32,976 nucleotides of DNA from Bacteroidales bacterium (lineage in GTDB: Bacteria; Bacteroidota; Bacteroidia; Bacteroidales; FEN-979). This document shows, piece after piece, positions 8,813 to 17,432 of this stretch. Both the position numbers and the translations under genes were made by a program. Where the stretch lies: the NCBI GenBank assembly GCA_014860625.1, contig JACZJJ010000135.1, forward strand, positions 1 to 32,976, given 5' to 3'. The notes beneath the pieces were generated by a model. It saw nothing but the letters and a program-made list of their open reading frames with translations. It was not told the DNA's origin and did not search any database. Within the stretch, counting starts at the first letter, position 1. Every line of letters begins with the position of its first letter.

Positions 8813-10019
8813 GGCTTTCCCTCCAGTTTTGATCTAGTTTATTCATTTTTACAGCGAGGTTGATTGTATTCAGCGCCCTTTTCACCACGGGTGGATCGAT
8901 CATCTTCGTGCCGAGAGCCACAACCCCTATCCCGTTTGCTTCAGCTTCATGGAAGGCAGCCACGATCTTTTTGGCTTTTTCAATCTCCTCTTTTGTTGGA
9001 GCGAAGGCATCATGGATCACACGGATCTGCCGGGGATGGATACAGCCCATGCCATCGAACCCCAGGGCTTTGGAGCGACGTACGTTTTCGGCCAGCCCTT
9101 CCATATCTGCAACATCCGAGAAGACTGAATCGATCGGCTGAATCCCTGCAGCACGGGCTGCGTTGACAACCATGCTTCTGGCAAAGAAACTTTCAGTCCC
9201 TTCGGCGGTTCTCCGGGTTCCGATATCGGCAGTATAATCCTCCAGACCGATCGCCAGGGCAACTACATTTTCTGCGGCAGAAGCAATGGAATATGCATTA
9301 ATCACCCCCATGGCGCTTTCAACGATCGGCATGATCCAGATCGGATTCAAGTGTTCATGGTGTAGCCCGATCTCCCGGATCCTGGTATTCACTGCATGAA
9401 TCTGCTCCGGATGCTCACATTTAGGAAGCAGAATGAGGTTAACATTGTGTGGGACGATGAAATCGAGGTCGACCAATCCACGCTCTCCCTGGTTGATCCT
9501 GACCATCCGTTCGGCTCCATAGAAATCAAACCCCCGCAGGGCATTTCGTACCATATAGCGGGCTTCATCTTTTTTATCAGGAGCTACTGCATCTTCGAGG
9601 TCGAGGATGATGCCATCCGGACGGTGGATGCCGGCATTGATCATCAGTGACGGGGTATTGCCTGGAAGGTAGAGGCGGGAGAAGCGATTGCGGTCTCTGG
9701 CAGTACCATACAGATTCTCTTTCAGCATCGGAATAAGAAACTCTTTTTCTTCCGGAACTACTTGTTTTATAGCAGCTTCAAGCCTCGCGGCAATGACCGG
9801 TAGCAACGCCCCGGAATCCTCGACCTTCATCGTGGCATCACGGATGGAAAGATGGTCAAGAATTTTTTGAATATCCTCACGGATCGAATTTCCATAGAGG
9901 ACATCCACTTTTGAATTTAACTCCAGGTGAATGCCTCCACCGGCAGTTGGTTCGAATGAAACGAAACAATCGGAACGCACTCCTTTCCCTTTGTTCCCTG
10001 CAGATACAAGTTCTCCCAT
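8805..10019 (-). CDS. citE: Fused citrate lyase acyl carrier (CitD) and beta subunit (CitE)
   Basis: A 404-residue fusion. Residues 1-90 match citrate lyase acyl carrier protein: GGIHLELNSKVDVLYG, a helix, then VEDSGALLPVIAARLEAAI, like the VDDKGAL...RARV end of CitD. Residues 110-404 are CitE, the citryl-ACP lyase: RLYLPGN, DLEDAV (140-145), LLPKCEH, PIVESAMGV, GLEDY and GFDGMGCIHPRQI. The usual prosthetic-group serine of ESxD aligns with Arg15; Ser16 (VRSDC) is one position away and may replace it. The ATG at 10019 is chosen because the frame upstream encodes no family sequence and runs across the promoter region. CitC, CitX and CitG, needed to activate the enzyme, are not in the window. 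Confidence 0.88.
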   Translation of the reverse strand: MGELVSAGNKGKGVRSDCFVSFEPTAGGGIHLELNSKVDVLYGNSIREDIQKILDHLSIRDATMKVEDSGALLPVIAARLEAAIKQVVPEEKEFLIPMLKENLYGTARDRNRFSRLYLPGNTPSLMINAGIHRPDGIILDLEDAVAPDKKDEARYMVRNALRGFDFYGAERMVRINQGERGLVDLDFIVPHNVNLILLPKCEHPEQIHAVNTRIREIGLHHEHLNPIWIMPIVESAMGVINAYSIASAAENVVALAIGLEDYTADIGTRRTAEGTESFFARSMVVNAARAAGIQPIDSVFSDVADMEGLAENVRRSKALGFDGMGCIHPRQIRVIHDAFAPTKEEIEKAKKIVAAFHEAEANGIGVVALGTKMIDPPVVKRALNTINLAVKMNKLDQNWRESHA

Positions 10020-10035
10020 CGTGGTTTTTTTCGTA

Positions 10036-10066
10036 GTTGAAAAGATGGTCAAAAGTAGTAAATTTG
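10036..10066 (+). promoter_or_regulatory. Candidate promoter for the LTA-synthase-like operon
   Basis: GTTG (10036-10039), a 19-nt gap, then TAAATTTG (10059-10066), a Bacteroidetes -33/-7 pair. It supports the ATG at 10087 over the one at 10045, which would lie inside the promoter. Confidence 0.55.
10050..10057 (-). promoter_or_regulatory. Candidate -7 element for the citrate lyase genes
   Basis: Minus-strand TACTTTTG fits TAnnTTTG, 30 nt before the citD-citE ATG. It lies next to the plus-strand -7 element at 10059-10066, so the divergent promoters are back to back and would compete. No clear -33 box is seen. Confidence 0.4.
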
Positions 10067-10086
10067 TACGTATTAATGGGAGATAT

Positions 10087-12063
10087 ATGGGTAAAAGAGT
10101 CCGAAAAAAGGGAACAAAGCGGAGTGCCGGCAAGAAAGGTTCAACCCTGAAGCAAATTGCAGGGAACATCTATGTTGTCATGACGCTGAAACTCCTTGTC
10201 GTCCTGTTGCTGCTGTTTATCTCCCGGATCCTTTTCTTCCTTTTTAACTCCAGCCATTTCCAGGCACTTACATTTATGGAGTTGATCAGGATCTTCGTTG
10301 CAGGGCTTCGGTTTGATATTTCCGCTTTGCTGTTTCTGAACCTTCCGTTCATCCTGATGAACTCCCTTCCCTTTAAATTTCGCTATAAGAAGGTTTACCA
10401 GGGTTTTGCGAACGGCTATTTCTACCTGATAAATACCATTGGGTTGATGGCCAATTTTATCGATATTGTCTATTTCAGATTTACATTGAAACGGATGACT
10501 TCCGATATTTTCGACTATATGGAGGTAGGTGGGGATTTTGACAAACTGATTCCCCAGTTTATCCATGATTTCTGGTTTGTTCAACTGATTTGGGTCGGAT
10601 TTGTGGTTCTGATGATTCTGATATGCAGGCGGTTCCGCGTATCTCCCGTCTCTCCAAAAACGACAGGGTTTCTGTATTACGGAGTTCAAAGTGTGTTGTT
10701 TGCAGTGGTCCTCTTTCTGGCGGTTATCGGATTTCGCGGCGGCTTTCAACTGCGTCCGATCAGCCTGGTGACCGCAGGAAAATATGTTTCTGCCAGTGAT
10801 ATCCCGTTGGTGTTAAACACGCCATTCACAATCATAAAGACCTTTACCCACGGACGGCTGGAGCATAAATCCTACTTTTCGTCCGAATCGGAGCTGGCCG
10901 GCATATTTTCACCCCGGCATCACGGGAGCAAAAAAGGGTTCAAAAATTTTAATGTACTGATCGTTGTGATGGAGAGTTTTTCACGAGAACATATCGGGTT
11001 TTTAAACAAGCATCTCGACGAAGGGAAATACCGGGGCTTTACACCGGTTTTTGATTCCCTGATCCAACGGGGAACCTACTTTGAGGGCTTTGCCAATGAG
11101 AAGACATCGATCATGGCTATCCCGACGATTCTCTCATCCATTCCAAGTATGATGGATGATGCCGTAACGCAATCGGCTTATGCCGGGAATCATTTCACCA
11201 GTATCGCCGGACTGCTCAAACCCAAAGGGTATACTTCCGCCTTTTTTCATGGAGGCAGCAACGGTACGATGGGATACGACGTTTACACCCGGGCTACGGG
11301 ATTTGATTCCTATTTTGGGCGTACCGAATATAATAATGAAAAAGATTACGACGGCAAGTGGGGAATCCGCGATGAGGAGTTCTTTCAATTTACGGCCCAT
11401 CGCCTAAACGAACTGAAGCAACCGTTTGTGGCTTCCCTGTTTTCACTTTCGGCGCATCACCCTTATTACGTGCCTGGAAAGTACAAGCATGTCTTCCGTG
11501 AAGGAAAACTTCCAATCCAGCAGAGCATCATGTATTCGGATTATGCCCTGGGTCGTTTCATGGATACCATACAGAAGATGCCATGGTACCGAAATACGAT
11601 CATCGTGATTACTGCCGATCATACATCTGAAGGGTACTTTCCGTATTATCAGGGTCCTGTTGGTCAATATGCCATTCCGATCCTGATATTGCTCCCGGAT
11701 GATAGTCATCGGGGAATTTACAGGGAGATTGCCCAGCAGACGGATATTTTACCTACAGTCCTGAATTATATGGGATATGACAACGATTTCATCTCTTTTG
11801 GATCGGATATGCTGGACCGCACAGCACCGCATTTCTCCGTCCACTATGTCTCGGGGATTTACACCTTAATCAAAGGAGGTTACGTATTGGAATTTAACGG
11901 AGACCAGAGCCTTTCTCTGTATGAAGTTGTTGCTGACGTGAAGATCAGGAAGAACCTTCTGACCACAGAGCCTGCTGTTGCTCTTGAAATGGAGCGGTTC
12001 ATCAAGGCTTACATTCAACAATATAATAACCGACTGATTGAAAACAGGTTATCTATCCGATGA
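10087..12063 (+). CDS. LTA synthase family phosphoglycerol transferase (membrane sulfatase-fold)
   Basis: An inner-membrane enzyme of 658 residues: a basic N terminus, about five hydrophobic segments in the first 230 residues, then an extracytoplasmic sulfatase-fold domain. The metal and catalytic residues are clear: Glu296 (VVMESFSRE), Thr340 (NEKTSI) and Asp511-His512 (ITADHTSEG). Their spacing of 44 and 171 residues is nearly that of Staphylococcus LtaS (Glu255, Thr300, Asp475, His476). Such enzymes move glycerol phosphate from phosphatidylglycerol to an acceptor and release diacylglycerol. In a Gram-negative the acceptor is more likely a periplasmic glucan or surface glycan than lipoteichoic acid. 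Its stop overlaps the lipid kinase start. Confidence 0.88.
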   Translation: MGKRVRKKGTKRSAGKKGSTLKQIAGNIYVVMTLKLLVVLLLLFISRILFFLFNSSHFQALTFMELIRIFVAGLRFDISALLFLNLPFILMNSLPFKFRYKKVYQGFANGYFYLINTIGLMANFIDIVYFRFTLKRMTSDIFDYMEVGGDFDKLIPQFIHDFWFVQLIWVGFVVLMILICRRFRVSPVSPKTTGFLYYGVQSVLFAVVLFLAVIGFRGGFQLRPISLVTAGKYVSASDIPLVLNTPFTIIKTFTHGRLEHKSYFSSESELAGIFSPRHHGSKKGFKNFNVLIVVMESFSREHIGFLNKHLDEGKYRGFTPVFDSLIQRGTYFEGFANEKTSIMAIPTILSSIPSMMDDAVTQSAYAGNHFTSIAGLLKPKGYTSAFFHGGSNGTMGYDVYTRATGFDSYFGRTEYNNEKDYDGKWGIRDEEFFQFTAHRLNELKQPFVASLFSLSAHHPYYVPGKYKHVFREGKLPIQQSIMYSDYALGRFMDTIQKMPWYRNTIIVITADHTSEGYFPYYQGPVGQYAIPILILLPDDSHRGIYREIAQQTDILPTVLNYMGYDNDFISFGSDMLDRTAPHFSVHYVSGIYTLIKGGYVLEFNGDQSLSLYEVVADVKIRKNLLTTEPAVALEMERFIKAYIQQYNNRLIENRLSIR

Positions 12064-12956
12064 AAGATCCCTCCACACATCCGGTTAAAAAAATCGTATT
12101 CATCGTAAACCCCATATCAGGTTCAGGAAAGAAGAGCGACATAGCGAAAGTAATTGGTAGATACCTTGATGCATCACGGTACAGTTCTTCCGTTTTTTTT
12201 ACGGAAACGAGAGGCCATGCTACCAGGCTAGCCAGGGATGCTGCAGAGGCAGGAGCAAATGTTGTGGTGGCTGTTGGAGGTGATGGAACAGTGAATGAAG
12301 TAGGGAAAGGGATAGTTGGGACTGAAACAGCAATTGCCATCATACCAACCGGTTCGGGAAATGGACTGGCCCGTCACCTGAGGCTTCCTTTGAATTACAG
12401 GAGAGCTATCGGGATCATCAACCGAGGGAAACGGGAAACGATTGATACGGCTACCATGAACGGCGCTTTTTTTGTCAACGTTGCAGGGGTTGGATTCGAT
12501 GCACATGTAGCCCGCAAATTTGAGAAGGCGGAAAAAAGGGGTTTTTTATCCTATTTTTCCATATCAACTTCTGCTTACAACCGATACAAGCCAAAAAAAT
12601 ATACACTTATAATTGATGGAATAACGTATAAGAGAAGGGCTCTTATGATCAGTTTCGCCAACTCGAGTCAGTTTGGGAACAATACCACCATTGCTCCCAA
12701 GGCGACTCTCAACGACGGGTTGATAGACGTTTGTATTTTGAAGAAACTCCCTTTCTGGAAAATCACGTTACTCTCACCGCTTGTATTCACCAAACAATTT
12801 GACAAAACTCCGTACCTTGAGATTATCCAGGGAAGAGAGGTCATTGTGAAGCGGAAAAAGGGAAGATACATTCATCTGGATGGCGATCCGCAGGAAGAGG
12901 GAAAAACCTTTGCAGTTATAGTTCATCCATTATCTTTGCAAGTAATTGTTCCTTAA
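12060..12956 (+). CDS. Diacylglycerol kinase family lipid kinase (YegS/DgkB-like)
   Basis: A soluble lipid kinase of 298 residues that phosphorylates diacylglycerol or a related lipid at the inner face of the membrane. Signature motifs are GGDGT (73-77) in the catalytic domain and PTGSGNGLARHL from residue 96, with the late HLDGDPQEEGK segment. It overlaps the transferase gene by 4 nt (ATGA). The pairing makes sense: LtaS-type enzymes leave diacylglycerol and DgkB-type kinases return it to phosphatidic acid. The T8 run at 12193-12200 is flanked by TTCCGT/ACGGAA arms. The substrate is inferred, not shown. Confidence 0.9.
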   Translation: MKDPSTHPVKKIVFIVNPISGSGKKSDIAKVIGRYLDASRYSSSVFFTETRGHATRLARDAAEAGANVVVAVGGDGTVNEVGKGIVGTETAIAIIPTGSGNGLARHLRLPLNYRRAIGIINRGKRETIDTATMNGAFFVNVAGVGFDAHVARKFEKAEKRGFLSYFSISTSAYNRYKPKKYTLIIDGITYKRRALMISFANSSQFGNNTTIAPKATLNDGLIDVCILKKLPFWKITLLSPLVFTKQFDKTPYLEIIQGREVIVKRKKGRYIHLDGDPQEEGKTFAVIVHPLSLQVIVP

Positions 12957-12966
12957 TGATAAAATT

Positions 12967-14232
12967 ATGAATGAGACTGTTGAGATTGCAAATACATATG
13001 GTGATAAATTCAAGGATCTGATGCTAAATTGGGGGTTGAACGAAACATGGGCTGGTTATATAGTTGATTTTTCGGCACTTATCATCCTTCTAATCATCTC
13101 GATAATCGTTTATTACATAACAAAGTATATTATTAACAGAGTCCTTAAACAGCTGGTTCTTCGTTCGGCAAGCAAATGGGATGATCATTTCTACAAAGAA
13201 AAAGTCTTTACCCGCCTTGGGCTTCTGATCCCTCCATTTTTCATAAAGGTTGGCGTTCCGCTGGCTCTTTCTTCCTATCCCCTTGCATCCAAATACATTC
13301 AACTGGGACTTAGCATCTATATCTCCTTGATTCTCATTCTTGTGGTGATATCTTTTCTGAATGCGATTGGGAAGGGGTACCAGGAGCTTGAAGTATCTGA
13401 TGCTAAGCCTATTAAAGGATATTTACAATTCGCAAAGATCATTGTTATTGTTTTGGGAGCAATCGTTACGATTTCCATTATTCTTGGGGAGTCTCCGGTT
13501 AGTTTATTGGTAGGTTTGGGGACAATGTCGGCGGTGTTGATGTTTATTTTTCGCGATCCCATTTTGGGATTTATAGCCGGGATACAGCTCTCCAGCAATA
13601 AATCCATTCAAATTGGAGATTGGATAGCAGCCCCCAAATTCAACGCTGACGGAACAGTTATTGATATTGCGCTGGTCACCGTTAAGGTTAGGAACTTCGA
13701 CAATTCTGTTAGTTTACTCCCAACGTATTCGCTTATTTCCGATTCATTTATAAACTGGCGCAGCTTTGGTGAGGCGGGGGGACGCCGGATGAAACGTTCT
13801 TTTTTGGTGGATGTGCGTACGATTGAGGCTATTGGTGAAGGATTTAAGGAGGATCTACGAGCGAAAGGGTTCGATGTTGACTCATGGTTTCCAACAGAAA
13901 CAGGCTTGACCAACCTGGGTTTGTTTCGGAGGTATCTGGCTCATTATCTGCACCAACAACAGGTTATTAATCGGGAGGCAACATTGATGATCCGTCTTTT
14001 GCAGCCTACTGAAAACGGGTTGCCGGTTGAGGTCTATGCATTTTTCTCCTCCGCGGAATGGGTCCCGTTCGAGAATTTCCAGGCCGACTTTTTTGAGCAC
14101 ATCTACGACACGTTACCTGATTTTGGCCTTAAGGCATTCCAACGTATCAGCAACGTATTGCCTGATCTGGGGCCCATAATACCTGCTGAAGGCGCTCCTG
14201 CTTTTCCTGAGTCACCACCCATAAAAAAATAG
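12967..14232 (+). CDS. MscS-type mechanosensitive ion channel family protein
   Basis: A membrane channel-like protein of 421 residues from the ATG at 12967. An in-frame TTG at 12946 is possible but less likely. Several N-terminal hydrophobic segments (for example SALIILLIISIIVYYI) precede the conserved MscS core: a pore-lining helix near LLVGLGTMSAVLMFIFRD and the beta domain start NKSIQIGDWI. The long C-terminal part with VRTIEAIGEGFKEDLRAKG resembles the YbdG branch, which responds weakly to osmotic downshock. Its position after the lipid enzymes and before an outer-membrane barrel suggests an osmotic or envelope-stress operon. Confidence 0.88.
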   Translation: MNETVEIANTYGDKFKDLMLNWGLNETWAGYIVDFSALIILLIISIIVYYITKYIINRVLKQLVLRSASKWDDHFYKEKVFTRLGLLIPPFFIKVGVPLALSSYPLASKYIQLGLSIYISLILILVVISFLNAIGKGYQELEVSDAKPIKGYLQFAKIIVIVLGAIVTISIILGESPVSLLVGLGTMSAVLMFIFRDPILGFIAGIQLSSNKSIQIGDWIAAPKFNADGTVIDIALVTVKVRNFDNSVSLLPTYSLISDSFINWRSFGEAGGRRMKRSFLVDVRTIEAIGEGFKEDLRAKGFDVDSWFPTETGLTNLGLFRRYLAHYLHQQQVINREATLMIRLLQPTENGLPVEVYAFFSSAEWVPFENFQADFFEHIYDTLPDFGLKAFQRISNVLPDLGPIIPAEGAPAFPESPPIKK

Positions 14233-14235
14233 CAG

Positions 14236-15414
14236 ATGAAAAAGCTTCACGTTTCCTTCCGGATAATCCTGGATACGGTTTTTCCGGTTTTATTGTTTGG
14301 ACTGGTTCTCTTCAGTTCCAGCATTCAGGCGCAGAGTGATACCCTTACTTCAACTGAAAAGAGCAAGTTTGAACGGTTCATCCGGAACTTTGACGCGAGT
14401 GTCTACATTGACGCCTATTACACATTTGTGCTGGATGATCCGGCGGGAGATACCTCCAATTTAATGGAGTTCGCGGCAAACAGTCCTTTTAGCGACGAAT
14501 TCAGGCTCAATGTAGCCAGCATCTGGCTGGAGTATAATTCAAAAAACATTCGGGGAAAGTTTCTGGCTCAGTTTGGGGATATTCCCAATTTACGGACATC
14601 AGACAGTGAGCAGTTTATCAAGTACATGAAAGAGGCTCATTTTGGCTTCCGTGCTTACAAAACAATGTGGGTTGATATCGGTTATCTTCCCAATCCTATT
14701 GGCTACGAATCTTCTTTTCCCATTAATAACCAGATCAGTACAGTGACAGTGGGAGGATATTTTGAAACCGGAAATTTTCTTGGTGTGAAGGTATCCGGGC
14801 AACTAACCCCTTCCCTCTTTGCCGGGATCTATGTGGGGAATCAATATACCCTGGCATATGGCAAGAACAAACGCATTTATGGAGGGATGACACTCTTATA
14901 CAACTATAAGGATATGTTCTCCGTGAATTATAACAACATGATAGGGAACGCTTCAATCGTCACTTCCGAAACCAGCCATTTCTACTTGTATAACAATCTC
15001 ATTCTTACTGTAACGCCAGTGAAAAATCTGCTGCTGGTTGGACAGGCTGATTTTGGATTTTACGGAAATTCCCCAAAGCCGCCTGACACAACGAACCTTG
15101 CATCAGGAATGTCAGGATTTTTGCAGGCAACGTATCGGTTTACCAAATGGTTTGCTGTTTCTGTTCGGGGCGAATACATGAACGATCCTGATGGAGCTGT
15201 CACACAGCTTTATGCCTATGATGGAAAGCTTCGCGGCTTGTTAACCTACGGAGGAACTGTTGGGGTGGAGTTTAACCCGGAGAAACACTCCTACATCCGT
15301 GCAGAGTACAGCTATCTTTCTGCGGATAAGGGCAATTATGTTTTTAACAGCATGCTTACTGATAACCGGAATTCCCTTACGTTTACGGCAGGTTTGAGGT
15401 TTGGCATCTTCTGA
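14236..15414 (+). CDS. Outer-membrane beta-barrel protein (porin-like)
   Basis: 392 residues with a long N terminus and a hydrophobic signal segment ending in SSSIQA, with probable cleavage at about residue 32. The mature protein alternates short amphipathic strands such as VDIGYLPNPIGYE, FAGIYVGNQYTL and SYIRAEYSYL, and ends in a terminal phenylalanine (TAGLRFGIF), typical of barrels inserted by the Bam machinery. It resembles the putative beta-barrel porin-2 type common in Bacteroidota. Its cargo is unknown. It starts 3 nt after the channel gene and ends the operon. The argF -33 element lies inside its last codons. Confidence 0.78.
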   Translation: MKKLHVSFRIILDTVFPVLLFGLVLFSSSIQAQSDTLTSTEKSKFERFIRNFDASVYIDAYYTFVLDDPAGDTSNLMEFAANSPFSDEFRLNVASIWLEYNSKNIRGKFLAQFGDIPNLRTSDSEQFIKYMKEAHFGFRAYKTMWVDIGYLPNPIGYESSFPINNQISTVTVGGYFETGNFLGVKVSGQLTPSLFAGIYVGNQYTLAYGKNKRIYGGMTLLYNYKDMFSVNYNNMIGNASIVTSETSHFYLYNNLILTVTPVKNLLLVGQADFGFYGNSPKPPDTTNLASGMSGFLQATYRFTKWFAVSVRGEYMNDPDGAVTQLYAYDGKLRGLLTYGGTVGVEFNPEKHSYIRAEYSYLSADKGNYVFNSMLTDNRNSLTFTAGLRFGIF

Positions 15415-15430
15415 GAAAGTCTTACTTTTG
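15400..15430 (+). promoter_or_regulatory. Promoter of argF with textbook Bacteroidetes boxes
   Basis: TTTG (15400-15403), exactly 19 nt, then TACTTTTG (15423-15430). The -33 box lies in the end of the preceding barrel gene. GTCTTAC (15419-15425) covers part of the -7 box and is the inverse of GTAAGAC (15442-15448), so a hairpin or operator dyad is possible. Confidence 0.65.
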
Positions 15431-15434
15431 CACT

Positions 15435-15462
15435 GTAAGAAGTAAGACGTGAGACGTGAGAT
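15435..15462. repeat. Heptamer array in the presumed argF leader (GTAAGAC/GTGAGAC)
   Basis: Four consecutive 7-nt units: GTAAGAA, GTAAGAC, GTGAGAC and GTGAGAT. The first two are complementary to TCTTAC in the -7 region just upstream. Confidence 0.75.
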
Positions 15463-15474
15463 GGAGAATATATA

Positions 15475-15509
15475 TAATTCGTAATTCATAATTGTTAATT
15501 CGTAATTCT
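15475..15509. repeat. Heptamer array in the presumed argF leader (TAATTCG)
   Basis: Five consecutive 7-nt units: TAATTCG, TAATTCA, TAATTGT, TAATTCG and TAATTCT, ending 7 nt before the argF ATG. It makes the leader AT-rich right up to the start. Confidence 0.85.
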
Positions 15510-15516
15510 AGAAAGT

Positions 15517-16518
15517 ATGGCGTTTAATCTGAGAAACCGGAATTTTTTGAAATTGCTGGACTTCACTCCCCAGGAGATAAAGTTTTTACTGGATCTATCG
15601 ATGGATCTGAAAAAAGCCAAATATGCCGGCACTGAACAGCCGAGGCTGAAAGGGAAAAACATTGCCCTGATATTTGAGAAGGCATCGACACGTACCCGTT
15701 GTGCCTTTGAAGTTGCCGCCTACGATCAGGGGGCACAGGTTACCTACCTGGGGCCTGAAGGTTCACATATCGGCAAAAAAGAGACCATGAAAGACACGGC
15801 ACGTGTGTTGGGACGCATGTATGATGGCATTGAGTACCGTGGCTTTGGACAGGCCATCGTTGAAGAGTTGGGTGCCTATGCAGGAGTTCCTGTCTGGAAC
15901 GGACTTACGAACGAGTATCATCCTACTCAGATCCTGGCAGATTTCCTTACCATGACAGAGCATTCAGACAAGCCTCTTCACAACATATCGTTTGTCTATT
16001 GCGGCGATGCCAGAAACAACATGGGGAACTCCCTGATGGTCGGTGCTGTTAAGATGGGAATGGATTTCAGGGCATTTGCTCCCAGGAAATACTGGCCCGA
16101 AGAACAACTCGTTGAGCGTTGTCAGGCTATTGCCAAAGAGACAGGCGGAAAGATCACCCTTACAGAGAATATTGAAGAAGCTGTGACCGGTGTAGATTTC
16201 GTTTATGCCGACGTATGGCTCTCCATGGGCGAAGCCAAGGAGTTGTGGGATGAGCGGATCAAGGAGATGTTGCCTTACCAGGTGAATAAAACCATGATGC
16301 AAAAGACTGGCAACCCGAAGGTGAAGTTCATGCACTGCCTCCCTGCTTTTCACAATAAAGACACCGATGTAGGGTGTGAAATTTACACAAAATACCAGCT
16401 CGACGGATTGGAAGTTACGGATGAGGTGTTTGAATCACCTGCCTCCATCGTATTTGATGAAGCTGAGAACAGGCTGCATACCATCAAAGCTGTGATGGTG
16501 GCAACTCTTGGAGCTTAG
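15517..16518 (+). CDS. argF: Ornithine carbamoyltransferase
   Basis: Joins carbamoyl phosphate and ornithine to make citrulline in arginine synthesis (cytoplasm, usually a trimer). At 333 residues it is close to E. coli OTC. The carbamoyl-phosphate motif STRTR is at 57-61, and HPTQ sits in [11 protein letters not shown]. The ornithine-binding loop DVWLSMGE and the HCLPAFHN motif are present. The SMG loop marks ornithine rather than acetyl- or succinyl-ornithine as substrate; Bacteroides itself uses a succinylornithine enzyme, so this organism differs. The gene has its own promoter and a repeat-rich leader. Its stop overlaps the convergent ABC gene stop (TTAG). Confidence 0.95.
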   Translation: MAFNLRNRNFLKLLDFTPQEIKFLLDLSMDLKKAKYAGTEQPRLKGKNIALIFEKASTRTRCAFEVAAYDQGAQVTYLGPEGSHIGKKETMKDTARVLGRMYDGIEYRGFGQAIVEELGAYAGVPVWNGLTNEYHPTQILADFLTMTEHSDKPLHNISFVYCGDARNNMGNSLMVGAVKMGMDFRAFAPRKYWPEEQLVERCQAIAKETGGKITLTENIEEAVTGVDFVYADVWLSMGEAKELWDERIKEMLPYQVNKTMMQKTGNPKVKFMHCLPAFHNKDTDVGCEIYTKYQLDGLEVTDEVFESPASIVFDEAENRLHTIKAVMVATLGA

Positions 16519-17189
16519 TTGATCGGGATTACCTTTCCCTGTTCGCACTTCAGCGTTCGGGAAGGGTATTTTTCAAACATCGAATAATTGTGTGTTGCCA
16601 TCAAAACAGCCCGTCCTGTTTTTGAGATGTCCATCAGAAGGCTGATAATTCCTTCAGAACTTTCCGGATCAAGGTTACCCGTTGGCTCGTCGGCCAGGAT
16701 GATTTCGGGATCATTGACCAGGGCTCTTGCGATTGCAACACGTTGCTGCTCTCCCCCCGACAGTTGATGAGGCATTTTGTTCCCTTTGGTCTGCAATCCC
16801 ACTTTTGCCAGAACCTCCTGAAGTCGCTTGGTCATCAGCTGGTTGTCTTTCCATCCAGTGGCGTGCATGACAAACTGAAGGTTTTCAATGACCGTACGGT
16901 CCATCAACAACTGAAAATCCTGGAAGACGATGCCTAATTTCCTCCTAAGGAAGGGAACCTCATTGCGGCGAACCTTCCGGAGGTCATAACCGGCTACCCC
17001 GGCAGTTCCAACCCGAACGGGCAATTCTGCATAGAGGGTCTTCATCAGACTGCTTTTCCCTGTACCGGTGCGTCCAATCAGGTATACGAACTCTCCTCGG
17101 CTGATGGTGAGGGAGACATTCGCAAGAATCAGGTTTTCATTCTGATAGATCGAAACTTTATCCAGGATTATGATCAGGTCTCCAGGCAT
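16515..17189 (-). CDS. ftsE: ABC transporter ATP-binding protein, FtsE-like
   Basis: A single-domain ABC ATPase of 224 residues. Walker A is GRTGTGKS (39-46), the Q-loop is VFQDFQLL, the signature is [15 protein letters not shown], Walker B is [10 protein letters not shown] and the switch histidine is in MATHN. The sequence is most like FtsE, which with membrane FtsX controls septal peptidoglycan hydrolases. LolD or MacB-type ATPases look similar, and no ftsX lies next to it, so the symbol is tentative. It is the last gene of the rmuC-rlmB cluster, 39 nt after the small conserved gene. Confidence 0.75.
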   Translation of the reverse strand: MPGDLIIILDKVSIYQNENLILANVSLTISRGEFVYLIGRTGTGKSSLMKTLYAELPVRVGTAGVAGYDLRKVRRNEVPFLRRKLGIVFQDFQLLMDRTVIENLQFVMHATGWKDNQLMTKRLQEVLAKVGLQTKGNKMPHQLSGGEQQRVAIARALVNDPEIILADEPTGNLDPESSEGIISLLMDISKTGRAVLMATHNYSMFEKYPSRTLKCEQGKVIPIN

Positions 17190-17228
17190 ATTGATCGCAT
17201 TTTATTTTGTAAATGTAGGCATCACAGG

Positions 17229-17432
17229 TTATAATTCCAGCTTTATAATCTTCCCGTAAGGTAATTTTTTTGCCAGACCGATGATCTCATCCTGCTTGTC
17301 GATGAGGTTGCATCGGTTCAGGGCGCGTCGGGGATTGTTGATCCTGAAATAGGCGATCAGCGTAAAATCGTCATCCCTGATCTGAATGAAATCCGGAATC
17401 TTTGTCGTCCCTTGGATCTTAACTATGTACAT
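17229..17432 (-). CDS. Small conserved hypothetical protein
   Basis: A 67-residue protein starting MYIVKIQG, with no family I can name. It has alternating beta-like stretches (MYIVKIQG, FTLIAYFRI) and a basic ending (KKLPYGKIIKLEL), with no signal peptide or membrane segment. The ATG at 17432 overlaps the end of rlmB by 14 nt; an earlier in-frame ATG at 17462 would extend the overlap and adds no recognisable sequence. Its place between rlmB and the ABC gene on the same strand, with translational overlap, supports a real gene. A nucleic-acid or cytoplasmic role would be a guess. Confidence 0.65.
   Translation of the reverse strand: MYIVKIQGTTKIPDFIQIRDDDFTLIAYFRINNPRRALNRCNLIDKQDEIIGLAKKLPYGKIIKLEL

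Noticed and set aside
9931-10086. Longer N terminus of the LTA-synthase-like protein
   Set aside because: It would overlap the start of the divergent citrate lyase gene and lie upstream of the -7 box; the extra residues look like antisense of CitD.
10020-10169. Upstream extension of the CitD-CitE protein
   Set aside because: The 50 extra residues are antisense of the LTA-like N terminus and promoter; CitD homology begins at the ATG at 10019.
12188-12206. T8 run between TTCCGT and ACGGAA as a terminator
   Set aside because: It lies early in an intact kinase gene and the T-run is the loop, not a tail after a stem.
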